A DNA stretch of 64,000 nt from positions 6,138,001 to 6,202,000 of the forward strand of contig JANTQA010000057.1 of assembly GCA_027625915.1 (NCBI GenBank), given 5' to 3'. Each line of letters begins with the position of its first letter. Position 1 is the first letter of the stretch. The DNA comes from Anaeramoeba flamelloides (taxonomy: Eukaryota; Metamonada; Anaeramoebidae). Both the position numbers and the translations under genes were made by a program. The notes under the pieces are model-generated. The model was given only the letters and a program-made list of their open reading frames with translations, was not told where the DNA came from and searched no databases. Of the stretch, positions 1 through 10,324 are shown one piece after another.

Positions 1-123
1 ACAAAATTTAGATTCCAAAAAAAAAAATTGTAAAAAAAAAATACAAATTTTGTAGCTTAATTTGAGATTTTTTTTAGTGTCTTAAATTTGGCACAAAGTT
101 TGTTCCTTAAAAGTGAAACTGAT
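1..123. mobile_element. MITE family A, partial copy cut by the window start
   Basis: This is the right arm and part of the centre of the ~196 bp inverted-repeat element that is complete at 8929-9124. The recognisable parts are the poly-A spacer, a segment like TTTGTAGCTTAATTTGAG, and the terminal arm ending AAAAGTGAAACTGA. It is diverged from the complete copies, so it looks old. No coding capacity. Confidence 0.75.
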
Positions 124-1492
124 GTTTTTAAAAAGAATATTTATTAATCATTTAAATTTCAAGAAATTTTATAAATATTTTTTAGTAAAATAAAGAACCA
201 TTCTTATCTGAACTGTTAGTATTCAATATTTGATTTATAATAATTGTATTTTTAAAATAAGATTAAAGTTTCAATGTTCTTTGATCTTTTTTTGATACAA
301 AACATGGAAAAATACTAAATTTTTGATAGCATTCAATAATAATTTTTTTATATAAATAATTTGTTTTTATTTTTATCAAAAAATTACAAACAAAAAAGGA
401 TCAGATCTATCAACTTAAAAATTAATTGGAAAAAAATAGAATTTTTATAAAAATACTATTATCTTTCTCTAAAGAATATAAAAATGTGTTGACTTATTGG
501 TTTTATTATCATTAGGAAAATAAGTGATCTAATTACTTTGGGGAATTAAATTAATACACATTAGAACAAAAATACGACAAATTTAAGACTACTTTTGAAG
601 GAAAAAATAATGAAAATAAAATGTAATTGGATCGAAAATCTATTTATTTATTTAATGAAATTAAAAAAAATAGTAATTTTAATTGTCAGTGGAAGTTACC
701 TGGGAATTCCAACGAAATTTTTATTGAAATTTTTTGGAATTAAATTAAAAATGTTAAATATAAAAGAAATATATATATATAAATTAAAAGAAAACTTTTT
801 GAAATTTCAAAAAAATATATTTTTTTAATTCTATTATACCAGAAGAAAAGAAGAAACACAACTGGAAAAGCGTGTAAAAAGAAAAAAATGAAGAGATATA
901 AATGTGAAATTTGACAATAAGAAAAATTTTTAAGATAGAATCCGTGAAAAATCTACTTTCTTCTTGTTTCATAAATTTTTTGCTTCTTAAAATGATCAAA
1001 TTTTTTTTAAAACATTTTTCTTAATATTTATTATTTTGTTTTGAGCTTTAGCAGCATTTTTATTTTTAGGTATATTTTATTTTTGTTAGAAAAAAAATAG
1101 AAAAAAAATAGAAAAAGAAAAAGAAAAAGTGAAAAGAAAATTAAAAATACATGAAATTAAGACAAATTTCGAATCTGTATTTATCCCAAGTCCAATAAAA
1201 AAAAACAAATCTCAAAAATAAATAGCAAATAATAAAAAAAATAAATGTCTTTAAAAATAAATTTTCATTTGATATAGTGTATGGAAGGTGAATAACCCTT
1301 GAGTATATAGATGGATGGTTAATATTAATCACAAAAAACGACTGAAGATGAAAATTATATTATCAAATTAATAAAAATGCTGGCTTTTTTAAGTAGTGGT
1401 TAAATTGATTTATTAAAAGTGTCAATTTATTTTAGATACATGATCACACTTGGGAAATTTGAAAAAATGATAAATATATATATATAATAATA
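124..1492. other. Intergenic, no gene seen
   Basis: AT-rich sequence with homopolymer runs and a (TA)n stretch near 1475-1490. Short open frames here are lysine/asparagine/phenylalanine-rich on both strands, with no domain and no codon structure. I see nothing supportable. Confidence 0.6.
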
Positions 1493-2076
1493 TAAACTAA
1501 ATTCAAAAAATAGGGGCCCAAATTTCGAGATCTCGTTCTAGAATCATTGAATAACAATATGATGTTGGGCAGTTGATTAATGATGTAATTTAAATAAAAA
1601 TTTCTACTTCATAATTTACTAAGTAAACTTTTGACTGAAAAATTGGAAGAAAATAAAAAAAATTTTCAAACAATCAGATGACAATTTGATTTTTTTTTGT
1701 TTGTTAGTTTCTTCAATAAAATAGTTTCAGATGTCAATTTTTCTTCACTGATTTACATTTAATATTTTTACATGATGAAAAATTTCAATTTAATTCTCAA
1801 TCAAATTACTCTTACAACCAAAAAAAAATTCGATAATATCCAGATGTTGTAAAATTTTGGATGATTTTTTTTAGCCAAATTTTTTGTACAAAAAATGAAA
1901 TAGATTTTTTTCAACGTATAAAAATTTTTAAAGAAGACACCTTGTTAGTATTTAATCTTCTGATGATTATCCACCAACTTCTAGTTTATTGATGATTATT
2001 TATAGGGTTCCTCATATAATTAGTTTTCCTGAGTATCATTTGAAAAACTGGGCCCTTATTTTTCGAAAGTAGTTTA
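1493..2076. mobile_element. Inverted-repeat element, family C relative (584 bp)
   Basis: The left end reads TAAACTAAATTC followed by a GGGGCCCA box. The right end reads TGGGCCC and closes with AGTAGTTTA. These ends are inverted and match the termini of the ~700 bp elements at 8106-8794 and 53210-53913. The interior is different from those copies and has no reading frame. It is probably a non-autonomous DNA transposon. Confidence 0.6.
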
Positions 2077-3189
2077 TATATATATTGAAGGATTAAAATG
2101 ATAACTTTTAACAAATTTCAAAGAAAAAAACATTTAGATGTATTTCAGAGAAATTTTCCAGATTTTTTGAACAATTCTTCATTAAAATTTCATCAAAATT
2201 CATCAAAGGAAATTTAAAAAAAAATATTGAAATTTTTAAGAAAAAAAAAAAAGTTTTTTTATGAAATAAATTGAAATTTTAATTGAAAATTTAATGAATT
2301 CGTAGATATTTGTACAAATGTGTGGGTTCTTTTCTTATTTTTTCTATCTCTATTTTCTGATATTTTTCCTGTTTTTCTTAATAAAACGAATAATCAAACA
2401 CCTCAGAATACTGGATTTTTAAAAAAAGAATTTTTTTTTTAGTTGTATAATACAACTAAGGTTCAAAAAATTCTTTAATAGATTCAATATTATATATATT
2501 ATCTCAAAGATATTCAATATTTTAGAATTTTTTTGGTTTTTAAAGCAATATTTGCTTGTCGCGAAACAGAAACTACAGTTTCCAATTAATTATCTTAAAG
2601 ATTAATTAATAATATTCGATTAAAGAAATTATAAATAAATTATCTAAATAGCTTTGAATTAAAAAATTCAAGTAAACATCAAATATTGATAATAAAATAA
2701 AAAAAGATATATTTTTTACAAAATAAGATACAAACTCAAAAAAAAAATCCAACATTTGGGGTTTGAACACATTTCAAAACAATAAAAATTTTCCAAAAAA
2801 AAATGGATGAAAATATTAATTGGAAAATAGTAAATAGAAAATTATTAAATTTAAATTTTACATAATTTTATACAAAACTCAATATTAAATAAATCCCATT
2901 TGGAAAATTGTGACTTGCCTGAAAATAATAAATTTAAAAAAAAAAAAGAATTATTCTGTAGTTTTCAAGAACGAATAATAATTAAATATCATTTTTAATC
3001 CCCTTTTAGATCATTTTAAATTTATAAAAAGCTGAAATTTTAAAAATAAAAAAAAATAAAATCAAATACTAAAAAAAAAGTGAATCGCAATTTTTGAAAT
3101 GAGCATTACTGATTTATTATTACTGAAATTCCACTGAAAAAAAGTTTAACAACAAGATTTTTTTGCGAATAATTACATTCGTTTTAAAT
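2077..3189. other. Intergenic, no gene seen
   Basis: AT-rich sequence with long A and T runs. I found no conserved coding frame, RNA gene or clear inverted repeat. Confidence 0.5.
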
Positions 3190-3520
3190 AGATATTACAT
3201 AGTCTCAATTTACTTAGTGATTATTTTTCTTTTTGAAGATATTTTTTTTTTCAAATCATCTTTTTTAAAGAAAAAATTATCGAAATAAATCAAAAGAAAA
3301 AGGAAAACAAAAGAAAAACAAAAGATAAAAAAAGATCAAAAAAAAAAATATTTGAAAAATTAGAAAAAAGAATCATGATCAAAAAATTTGAAAATATTTT
3401 TGTGATAAGAATATAGGACAAACACTCAAAACAACTTCCATTAACATTATAAAGTAATTCAAAATTTTTGAAGAATATTTTTGTTCTAAGTGGATAATTC
3501 AAGAATATTCTCAAATTGTT
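3190..3520. repeat. Dispersed repeat family J, copy 1
   Basis: Contains a run beginning with ATTACATAGTCTCAATTT, then an A-rich stretch, then a segment with AAAAATTTGAAAATAT, ATATAGGACAAAC and CATTATAAAGT. The same order of blocks recurs at 34700-35290 and 44575-45110. No coding potential. Confidence 0.55.
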
Positions 3521-3539
3521 AGATCTAATAATAATATCA

Positions 3540-4620
3540 GCATATAGTCATGTGGTAAAGTGACGTCAAGTGTCATAGAGTGTAGTTGCGTATCTCATTT
3601 TTTTCTTTTCTTTTTATTTATTGTTTTATTGTAAGATCAGTGAATTTAAAAAAAAAAAAAAGAAAAGAACACTCAAGATAAGCTAATGAGTTTTTCTTAA
3701 TTCTAGAAAATCCAATGGTGTTTTATTTGATTTTAAGAAATAAAAGAGAATACAAATAACTTTTCATTTTAATTTCTAAAATGAAAAAAATCCTATAAAC
3801 AAAAAATATCTAAAATAGGTAGGCTCAACTTCCCTTTTAAGATTAAGATATTTCACAAATTATCTAAAAAATATTCTAATGTTGATGATAGGAATAAATA
3901 AAAACAAAATTTTACAACTTATCCAATAATCATTTTCATCTTGAAATCATTGAATATATTGGTCATTTTTTTTTTTTGGGATACTAGCCATTCTATGGAA
4001 AAAATCTGAAAATTTGGAATAAAAAATTAACTCAAAATAATAAAAAAGGTAAGAAAGAATTATATCTTTTATATTATTCGAAATAAAGACTGGTCTTTTA
4101 TCTTATCCTTATTTAATAATAAGTTAATGATGATTCTTTATTGAAATTTCTAAATAATAATTTAGAAATTAGGTAAGTATCCTCAAGCAGAAGTCAAGTA
4201 CAGTTAATTGTCATCAAGTGCCTAGCTTTTTTTTAATTTCTCAAATTAAAAAAAAGCTAACGGCGGTTTTCCAGAAATCAAATAAATAGAGAATAATCTT
4301 CGATTTTACCACACTCTTTTAAATTGCGGAAAAACTAATGATAGTTTTCTTGGGGTTTTCTATTTTATCTAAAAACTTGATTGATTTTCAAATTCAATTA
4401 AAAATTAAATAACTAAAAGGAGAAATTTTTCAAATACTTGTTTTATTTCGAAAATCTATCAATTTTCTAACCAAAATAAAAATTAAAAAAAGCCTTATAG
4501 TGCCTTTCCATAATTTAAAAGAAATGAGAAAAATCAAAGATTTTACTCAATGATTTGAAATTCAGAAAATGATAATGTCTCTTAGAGGAAATCTATTACC
4601 TCCCGTCAATAATAAAAAAA
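3540..4620. repeat. Fold-back repeat family G, copy 1
   Basis: Begins with GTGACGTCAAGTGTCATAG and includes a hairpin made of CTAGC plus T8 AATTTCTCAAATT A8 GCTAACGG near 4220-4265. The segment 3813-4180 matches, in reverse orientation, 39895-40262 inside the G-alpha intron; the best block covers about 110 bp around 3813-3925. The hairpin core (AAATTAAAAAAA...CTA.CGGCG) is also found at 41690-42420. It looks like a fold-back or compound palindromic element. Confidence 0.65.
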
Positions 4621-4784
4621 AGAAAAAAAAGTTTACTATTTTCGTTTCAACAACAAAAAATCAAAACAATTCTCTCTGACGAAAATAGTTGAAGAAAAAA
4701 AAATACAAATTTTAAATTCTGTTTTCTTTCGTTTAATAACGAACCTTTAGAATTCAAAATTCACTATTCCAACACCTTTTCTTT

Positions 4785-4799
4785 CACGTGATCTGATCA
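4785..4799. promoter_or_regulatory. Two short palindromes upstream of the receiver/PARP-like gene
   Basis: CACGTG at 4785-4790 is followed four bases later by TGATCA at 4794-4799, about 70-85 bp before the ATG at 4869. In sequence this AT-rich, two 6-bp palindromes with C/G steps close to a start codon may be transcription-factor sites. There is no supporting evidence beyond position and composition. Confidence 0.25.
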
Positions 4800-4868
4800 T
4801 TAAAAAAATCATTTTTTGATCTTTTTTTGTTTTAAATTTCTTCCACAAATTGCTAGTTTATTTCTTTA

Positions 4869-7427
4869 ATGAGCAAACCTTTTCTGATTTGGTTAGACTA
4901 CTCACACGAAGGCGTTCTGCCTGCTATCGATTATTTAAGGAAAAGGGGATTTACTGTTAAAACTGAAACAGACGAAGAAAAGCTTTTTAAAAAACTCAGG
5001 AATAAAGAGCTTCCCTTGGTGTACTGCATCATCACAAGCGAGAAGTTTGTTTTAGATCTGGAGTTAATTGATAATTTGGAGCGTTTGGAGTTTGTTGCGC
5101 CTGTGATTGTGTGCTCAAACAAGACCTTGGAAAACAAAAAGCTCTCGAAAAAGTGCCAAGTAAAGGGTGCACGAATTGCGAAGGATTCACGGGGGTTGAA
5201 GAAACAACTAATGGAGATTGTTTGGCAAGATGTGCCCATCCTTTTACATGAACTAAAATCCAAACGAAAGTTTGTTATTTGGTATGTGAAAAAATCGGGT
5301 TCCTTTGAGCAATACAAGACTTTTTTTTTACTGCAAGGAATTGAGGTAGTAAGGTTAAAGTCACGCAAAAAGGTGTACCTTTTCTTAATAAAAAACCCAT
5401 GGCAAGTGAAATGTGTTGTCACTTCCACTGGCCCCGTTTTGGAAGAAGGATCGACATTTCTTTATGATCTGAAGACATTGGTATGCGATTTAAAAATCAT
5501 AGTCTTTTCTGCAACAACCCAGGACCCTGGTGAACAAGAAATTCGCAACACATGCGAGGAAAACGAATATGTTGACTGCATCCCAAAAAAATCCAAAAAT
5601 TTCAAAAAACAGGTGATCGAGTCTTGTTATCAATTAAGGACATCTTTAATTGCTTGGAACCCGAAGCGGAAAGAAAACAAAAAGCACCCTAATTCCGATT
5701 CCGATTCCGATTCCGATTCCAATTCGGATTCCTTTGGGGAAAAGAATAAATTCAAACACAACAAATTTAACAAAAAAAAGAAATACGAAAATAAACATAT
5801 TCAAATCATATGGGTATCCCAAGTGTCAAATACCATTTCAGAGGTTCAAAAAAAAATTCGTGAAAAGGGTTTGAATTTAAAAATAATGGATTCCCTCAAG
5901 GAAACAATTAGGTATACATTTGAGAATCCAGACAAAGTCAGAATAATTATCTGCAATGCAACAAATGTCGGAAATAAGATTCAAAATAAACTTCAAAAAG
6001 GAAAGGTTTTCATTAATATTCTTGTTTACGATGAATACTATAAGAGTAAGAAAAAGAGAAAAAATGGTTCGTTGAAAATTATAAGCTCGAAAGACAAATT
6101 AATTAAGAAAATTTATAAGCAATTTAACTTCAAATATGATAACTTTCAAAGTAATCATAATCATAATCATAATTATAATGGTTATAATAAGAAGAAAAAG
6201 CCATACAACCAAAAGTACCCAAACCAGGGAAGAAATAGTATTATAGTTCTTGATCCAAACCCCTATCGGGGATTAATTGATGATCTGATTCGTGAGGGGT
6301 TAAATGTAATTACTGTGAAAAATATTAAAAACTTGAAAAGCGCGATTAAAAATAATGAGAAAAAAATCAAAGTTATCATTACAACTGGATCCTTTATTCT
6401 CCAAGAAGGTTTCAGAGAAAAAGTTGACCCTCGAATTTTTATTCTAATTTTTTCAAAATCTGGGTATCAAAAAGAGTTTATCAAAAAATGTATAAAATAT
6501 GGTGCAAAATTTGTTAGTAATAGCCACCAATCAGTAATTAATGAGTCATTGCGATGTATAAATAAAGGTGGTATCCAATCGACATCTAATAATAAATATG
6601 ATAACAATTATCGTGGCAATCAAAGCAAGAATGGGGGGTATTACAATCAAAGTGGCAGGGGGGGATGGGGCCAACAATATAGGCAACAAAATCAAGGGCA
6701 AAGACAAATTCAAAATCAAGGCACAAACCAAACCATAACACAAAGCCAAAGCCAAAACCAAAGTCAATACAATTATCGGGTACAGTTGTATCAAATAAAG
6801 CCGATGCGCAATAGGAATCAAAGACCTAGAATTGAATGTGTCAACAAATCAAAATATATCGATATCAAAAAGCAATTCCTAAACAAATGGGAATTGGCAC
6901 CACCCAATATTGCTGGTATATTTCGTGTAGTCCCCCCTCGATGGCTAACAATCGAATATAAGAAATATCAAAACTTAATTTGTAAAAAATATCCAAAATT
7001 GGACAAATCCGAGCCATTTGTTGGGAGAGGCAATGAGAGAAGAAGATTCCACGCGGCAGATTTTCGTTGCAAGCTCGGTTTAGATAATAATTACCAATTT
7101 TGTAATAATCCCTTTTGTACGGTATGCGGGGTTTGTAAGAAAGGGTTTTCTTCAAAAACAGAATCATACATGTATAGCCAGGGTGAAATTTATTGCACCA
7201 CGTCTGCCTTTAAGGCGTTACTTCTTTCAACAATAAAAAACACTACACATGTCGCAATATTTGTGGTCACTGTTATCTGTGGGAACCCAATTTACCTCCA
7301 AAATAAAAAACAAAAAATTCCAAACGAGCCACACTCACTAGTTATTGATTACGGTAAGCACAGAGACCTAACATTAGTTTTATCCAAATTTCATATACTG
7401 CCTAAATACTTGATAATATTTAAATAA
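4869..7427 (+). CDS. Four receiver-like modules plus PARP-like ADP-ribosyltransferase domain
   Basis: An intronless 852-residue protein whose ATG follows a T-rich leader. Four related alpha/beta modules lie at about 5-118, 135-258, 311-420 and 456-562. Each opens with a hydrophobic strand such as FLIWLD, KFVIWY, IQIIWV or SIIVLD. A second strand (CIITSE, CVVTST, IIICNA, VIITTG) and a third follow, as in a pseudo-receiver fold. Linkers are low complexity: an SD repeat at 276-288, HN at 430-437 and a G/Q/N-rich stretch at 575-635. Residues 660-852 resemble the PARP family form common in fungi: RRFHAADF (H728), a cysteine cluster C734, C745, C750, C753, GEIYCTTSAFKA (Y775) and a C-terminal LPKYLII strand. 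The usual catalytic Glu aligns with Leu834, so I infer loss of polymer synthesis or of all activity. AATAAA overlaps the stop. The PARP-like match is fairly sure; the receiver-like call is an inference from pattern. Confidence 0.85.
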   Translation: MSKPFLIWLDYSHEGVLPAIDYLRKRGFTVKTETDEEKLFKKLRNKELPLVYCIITSEKFVLDLELIDNLERLEFVAPVIVCSNKTLENKKLSKKCQVKGARIAKDSRGLKKQLMEIVWQDVPILLHELKSKRKFVIWYVKKSGSFEQYKTFFLLQGIEVVRLKSRKKVYLFLIKNPWQVKCVVTSTGPVLEEGSTFLYDLKTLVCDLKIIVFSATTQDPGEQEIRNTCEENEYVDCIPKKSKNFKKQVIESCYQLRTSLIAWNPKRKENKKHPNSDSDSDSDSNSDSFGEKNKFKHNKFNKKKKYENKHIQIIWVSQVSNTISEVQKKIREKGLNLKIMDSLKETIRYTFENPDKVRIIICNATNVGNKIQNKLQKGKVFINILVYDEYYKSKKKRKNGSLKIISSKDKLIKKIYKQFNFKYDNFQSNHNHNHNYNGYNKKKKPYNQKYPNQGRNSIIVLDPNPYRGLIDDLIREGLNVITVKNIKNLKSAIKNNEKKIKVIITTGSFILQEGFREKVDPRIFILIFSKSGYQKEFIKKCIKYGAKFVSNSHQSVINESLRCINKGGIQSTSNNKYDNNYRGNQSKNGGYYNQSGRGGWGQQYRQQNQGQRQIQNQGTNQTITQSQSQNQSQYNYRVQLYQIKPMRNRNQRPRIECVNKSKYIDIKKQFLNKWELAPPNIAGIFRVVPPRWLTIEYKKYQNLICKKYPKLDKSEPFVGRGNERRRFHAADFRCKLGLDNNYQFCNNPFCTVCGVCKKGFSSKTESYMYSQGEIYCTTSAFKALLLSTIKNTTHVAIFVVTVICGNPIYLQNKKQKIPNEPHSLVIDYGKHRDLTLVLSKFHILPKYLIIFK
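5693..5736 (+). repeat. Hexanucleotide tandem repeat inside the coding region
   Basis: About seven copies of GATTCC or close variants encode a Ser-Asp tract in the linker between modules 2 and 3 of the receiver/PARP-like protein. The period is a multiple of three, so changes in copy number keep the frame. Confidence 0.8.
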
Positions 7428-8105
7428 AGTTCATTTTTGAAATTTAGTTTTTGTCGGTAAAATAAATGTTGGATCATTAATCAGATCATTTTTAATTGTT
7501 GCCATATTAATAATTGCCATTTTTTAAAAGAAAAGCTTTTATAATTTTTTTTTGAAATAAACTAAATTACATAATAAATGTCCCATCTTACATTTGAATA
7601 ATGAATTGTTTTTGTATCGTTTTGAAGTTTTTCCTCTCATATTGAAAAGTTTGCAAATAAATCATTTTTTCTCTTTTTTATTTTTTCAACAGTTTTTTGT
7701 TAAAATGGAAAATGAAAATGAAAAATTGGAAAGAAGTAACAGATGAATTAATGAAAATTTTGGTTTCAAATATGAAAAAGAGATTAGATTTAGTTATTCA
7801 AATGGAAGGAGAATCGATAAATGGGTTTTTTTAATTTTTTAAATTTTCTATTTTTTATGTAATGCTTCTTTCAAAATAAATGGCCAAATTTTTTTTAACA
7901 GTTTTTTTTATTTTTTTTTCTATTATTTTTAGACAAAAATAAATATCTCTTGAGTTTAGTATTGAATATTAAAATCGAAATTTTTATATTATAATAGATA
8001 ACTTCAATTATTAAAAATATTTTTATTTAAAATTTGATTTTTAATGGCACAATTATTTTTGAAAGATAGTTTATATATATATATATATATATATTATAGT
8101 TATAG
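7428..8105. other. Intergenic, downstream of the receiver/PARP-like gene
   Basis: AT-rich sequence with several AATAAA motifs just after the stop at 7427 and a (TA)n tract near 8072-8095 that abuts the next element. No gene seen. Confidence 0.5.
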
Positions 8106-8794
8106 TAAACTCTGTTTCAGTCAAAACGGCCCAATTTTTTTTTCAAATATCAATTATTTTATATAATTGGCCTTTGAAGTACAAATAAAAATTAAGCAGA
8201 ATAATACACATCAAAGAATTGTTGATATATATCTGTATGAAAACTAATTAATCAATAATTTTTTTTAAAAATTGAAAAACTCAAATTCTTAATGCCCCAT
8301 TGAGAAAAACAACAATGTTCGTTTTGAAAATCTATTGGTATTTGAATAATAGATAAGAAACAATTTTCACTTCATTTTCCATACTTTTCTTTCAGAAGTC
8401 AAGTCCCCAAACGAAGTATGTTGGTATTTGTAGTCTCTATTTGGAAAAGTAAATGAAAATAAAGTGAAAATTTTTCATATTTATTAAGTAAATATCAGAA
8501 TCAAAGTTCGAATAGAATTCTAATAAAAATCAATATGATTTGTCAACAATCTTTAAATGGTTTCAATAACATTAGAATAACACATTTTTACCAAGTGACT
8601 ATTGATCTAGCAATAAAAAAATTTTTTGAAACTGATTTAGGTGTAAAAAAAAAATCGAAAAAAAAAATGTGAAAAAATGATTTCAATTTTGATAATTTCC
8701 AAAATATAATTTTTCTTCGAATATCTATGGTAATCATTGAAACACATGTATTTCACTCATTATAACTGGGCCCCTTTAACTGAAAAATAGTTTA
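8106..8794. mobile_element. Inverted-repeat element family C, copy 1, with nested family B
   Basis: The left end TAAACTCTGTTTCAGTCAAA is followed by CGGCCCA; the right end is TGGGCCCCTTTAACTG then AAAAATAGTTTA. The whole length aligns with 53210-53913, including an identically placed family B insertion (8335-8500). The nested insertion therefore predates the spread of this lineage of element. No transposase frame is visible, so the element is non-autonomous. Confidence 0.8.
8335..8500. mobile_element. MITE family B, copy nested in family C
   Basis: Left arm TTGGTATTTGAATAAT, then CACTTCATTTTCCATAC. The right arm carries AAATGAAAATAAAGTGAAAA and ends near AAATATCAG. The arms are inverted relative to each other. 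It matches 53438-53600 in sequence and position within the host element. Confidence 0.75.
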
Positions 8795-8928
8795 GTTTGA
8801 AAAATGACTTCCAAAATGTTTTCTTGGATGTATAGAAACTCAGACAGTTGATAAACTTTTATAAAACTTTTTTTTAGTCTTTTTTTAAAAATTTTTAGTA
8901 ACACTTTTTTAAAATGACTTTATGAATA

Positions 8929-9124
8929 CAGTCAGTTCCACTTTTAAGGCACAAACTTTCAACGACATTTAAGGCACAATAAAATCTCAAATTAAGGCAC
9001 AAAATTTGTAATTTTTTTTTTTACAATTCATTTTACTAGAATTTAAATTTTGTGCCTTAATTTGAGATTTTTATTGTGCCTTAAATTTCGTTGGAAGTTT
9101 GTGCCTTAAAAGTGAAACTGACTG
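8929..9124. mobile_element. MITE family A, complete copy (196 bp, TA flanks)
   Basis: Almost perfect palindrome. The left arm starts CAGTCAGTTCCACTTTTAAG and continues through three GGCACA-containing blocks. The right arm is the inverse and ends AAAGTGAAACTGACTG. TA dinucleotides flank both ends (8927-8928 and 9125-9126). The structure fits a Tc1/mariner-type miniature element. It can form a long hairpin if transcribed. Related copies lie at 1, 19831, 27961, 29409, 35390 and 50268. Confidence 0.9.
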
Positions 9125-9312
9125 TATTAAAGCATTTTTTTTTTACTCTTTTTTCTGCAGTCTGTTATTTATCTAGAAGAGCCCCTTAAGAATTGACTTT
9201 TCTTTTTAAGGCATTTTTGAAGTTTACAAGTGATAAATTTTTACTAAAAGGTGCTTTTCTGCGAACCCCAAGCCCTGGTTGGTTTTAATTCTGAAAATTC
9301 TCAACACTTTTT

Positions 9313-10255
9313 TAAGGGACTAGTCTATATTAAATATTTTTTGGTAAATTTAATCGAGATTTAGAATTTTTTTTGCCAATTACTTAGATTTGAAATCAAA
9401 GTGAAAACTTCTTAGTATAGTAATGAAATCTTGCTAAATAACATTCATTAAATTTATTTATTATTTTTATATTAATAAAAAATTTTTCCATTTTTTCACT
9501 TTTTTGAAAGTTGCTATTTTTCAACTTTTTGCAAAAATTCAAAAAATAAAAAAAAATATTACAAGAAAGCAAAACCTTGTTATGTTTGTGGAAGATGTAC
9601 AAAAAATAGTTTGAAAAATAAACCTGAAAAGGTTTTTTTGGATCTGTATGAAAAAAAAAGTTTGATTCGAAAAAAATATACAATATATGCTTTACTCTTA
9701 ATAAAAGATTTTCTTTCTTTTCTTGTGACATTCTTTTTTTTTTCATGAATCTACTTTTTCAGTTTACACTCTTTTGTTTTTGTTGAATTTGAAGTTTTTT
9801 TAAGTGTTCCCAAATTACCATCCCAAAAGTTTTTGTCAGAGTCAAAAAAAATCAAAGAAAAGAATAAGAACTATTTTTTTAAAAAGTAATTATTGATATA
9901 ACAAATTGAGTTCTTTATAGAGTCAAGTTGGATGAATAGTAGTGAAAAAGAAAATATTCACTAGTTTTAAATTATTTTTCCATTTTTAAAAATGAGAATA
10001 AATATTATTTTTGAGAAAATAATTAAATCCAAAATTAATCTAAAAATACTCATCCGTTCAAGATATTTTTCTAAAAAAAATTTTTTACAAAGTCACTTTT
10101 TTTGACAGAATTGTAAAATTTTAAAAAAACAAGAACTAAAAGTTCTAACATTGGAAAATCCTGTCTATTTTCAATTTTAAACATATTTCAAGATTAGGAT
10201 TCCTTATTTAGTTATTGGTCAAAATCAAAAATTAATAGAGACTAGTCCCTTAATA
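9313..10255. mobile_element. Inverted-repeat element K (~940 bp)
   Basis: TTAAGGGACTAGTCTATATT at the left has an inverted partner, AATAGAGACTAGTCCCTTAA, at about 10233-10254, giving ~22-25 bp termini. The interior has only low-complexity frames on the minus strand and no transposase motif. The relic TTTTAAGGGACTA also occurs at about 39360. Confidence 0.55.
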
Positions 10256-10324
10256 GAAAAAAATTGGAAAAAGCAAAAAAAAGAGAAAACTTTTTTTTGA
10301 AATGTCTTTCCTTATGTTGGGATA

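Noticed and set aside
5650-5874. Overlapping frame with Ile-Pro repeats
   Set aside because: It is an out-of-frame reading of the GATTCC tandem repeat in the receiver/PARP-like gene.
6546-6821. Minus-strand Leu/Ile/Ala-rich frame
   Set aside because: It is the antisense of the Gln/Asn-rich linker; the hydrophobic look is a codon artefact.
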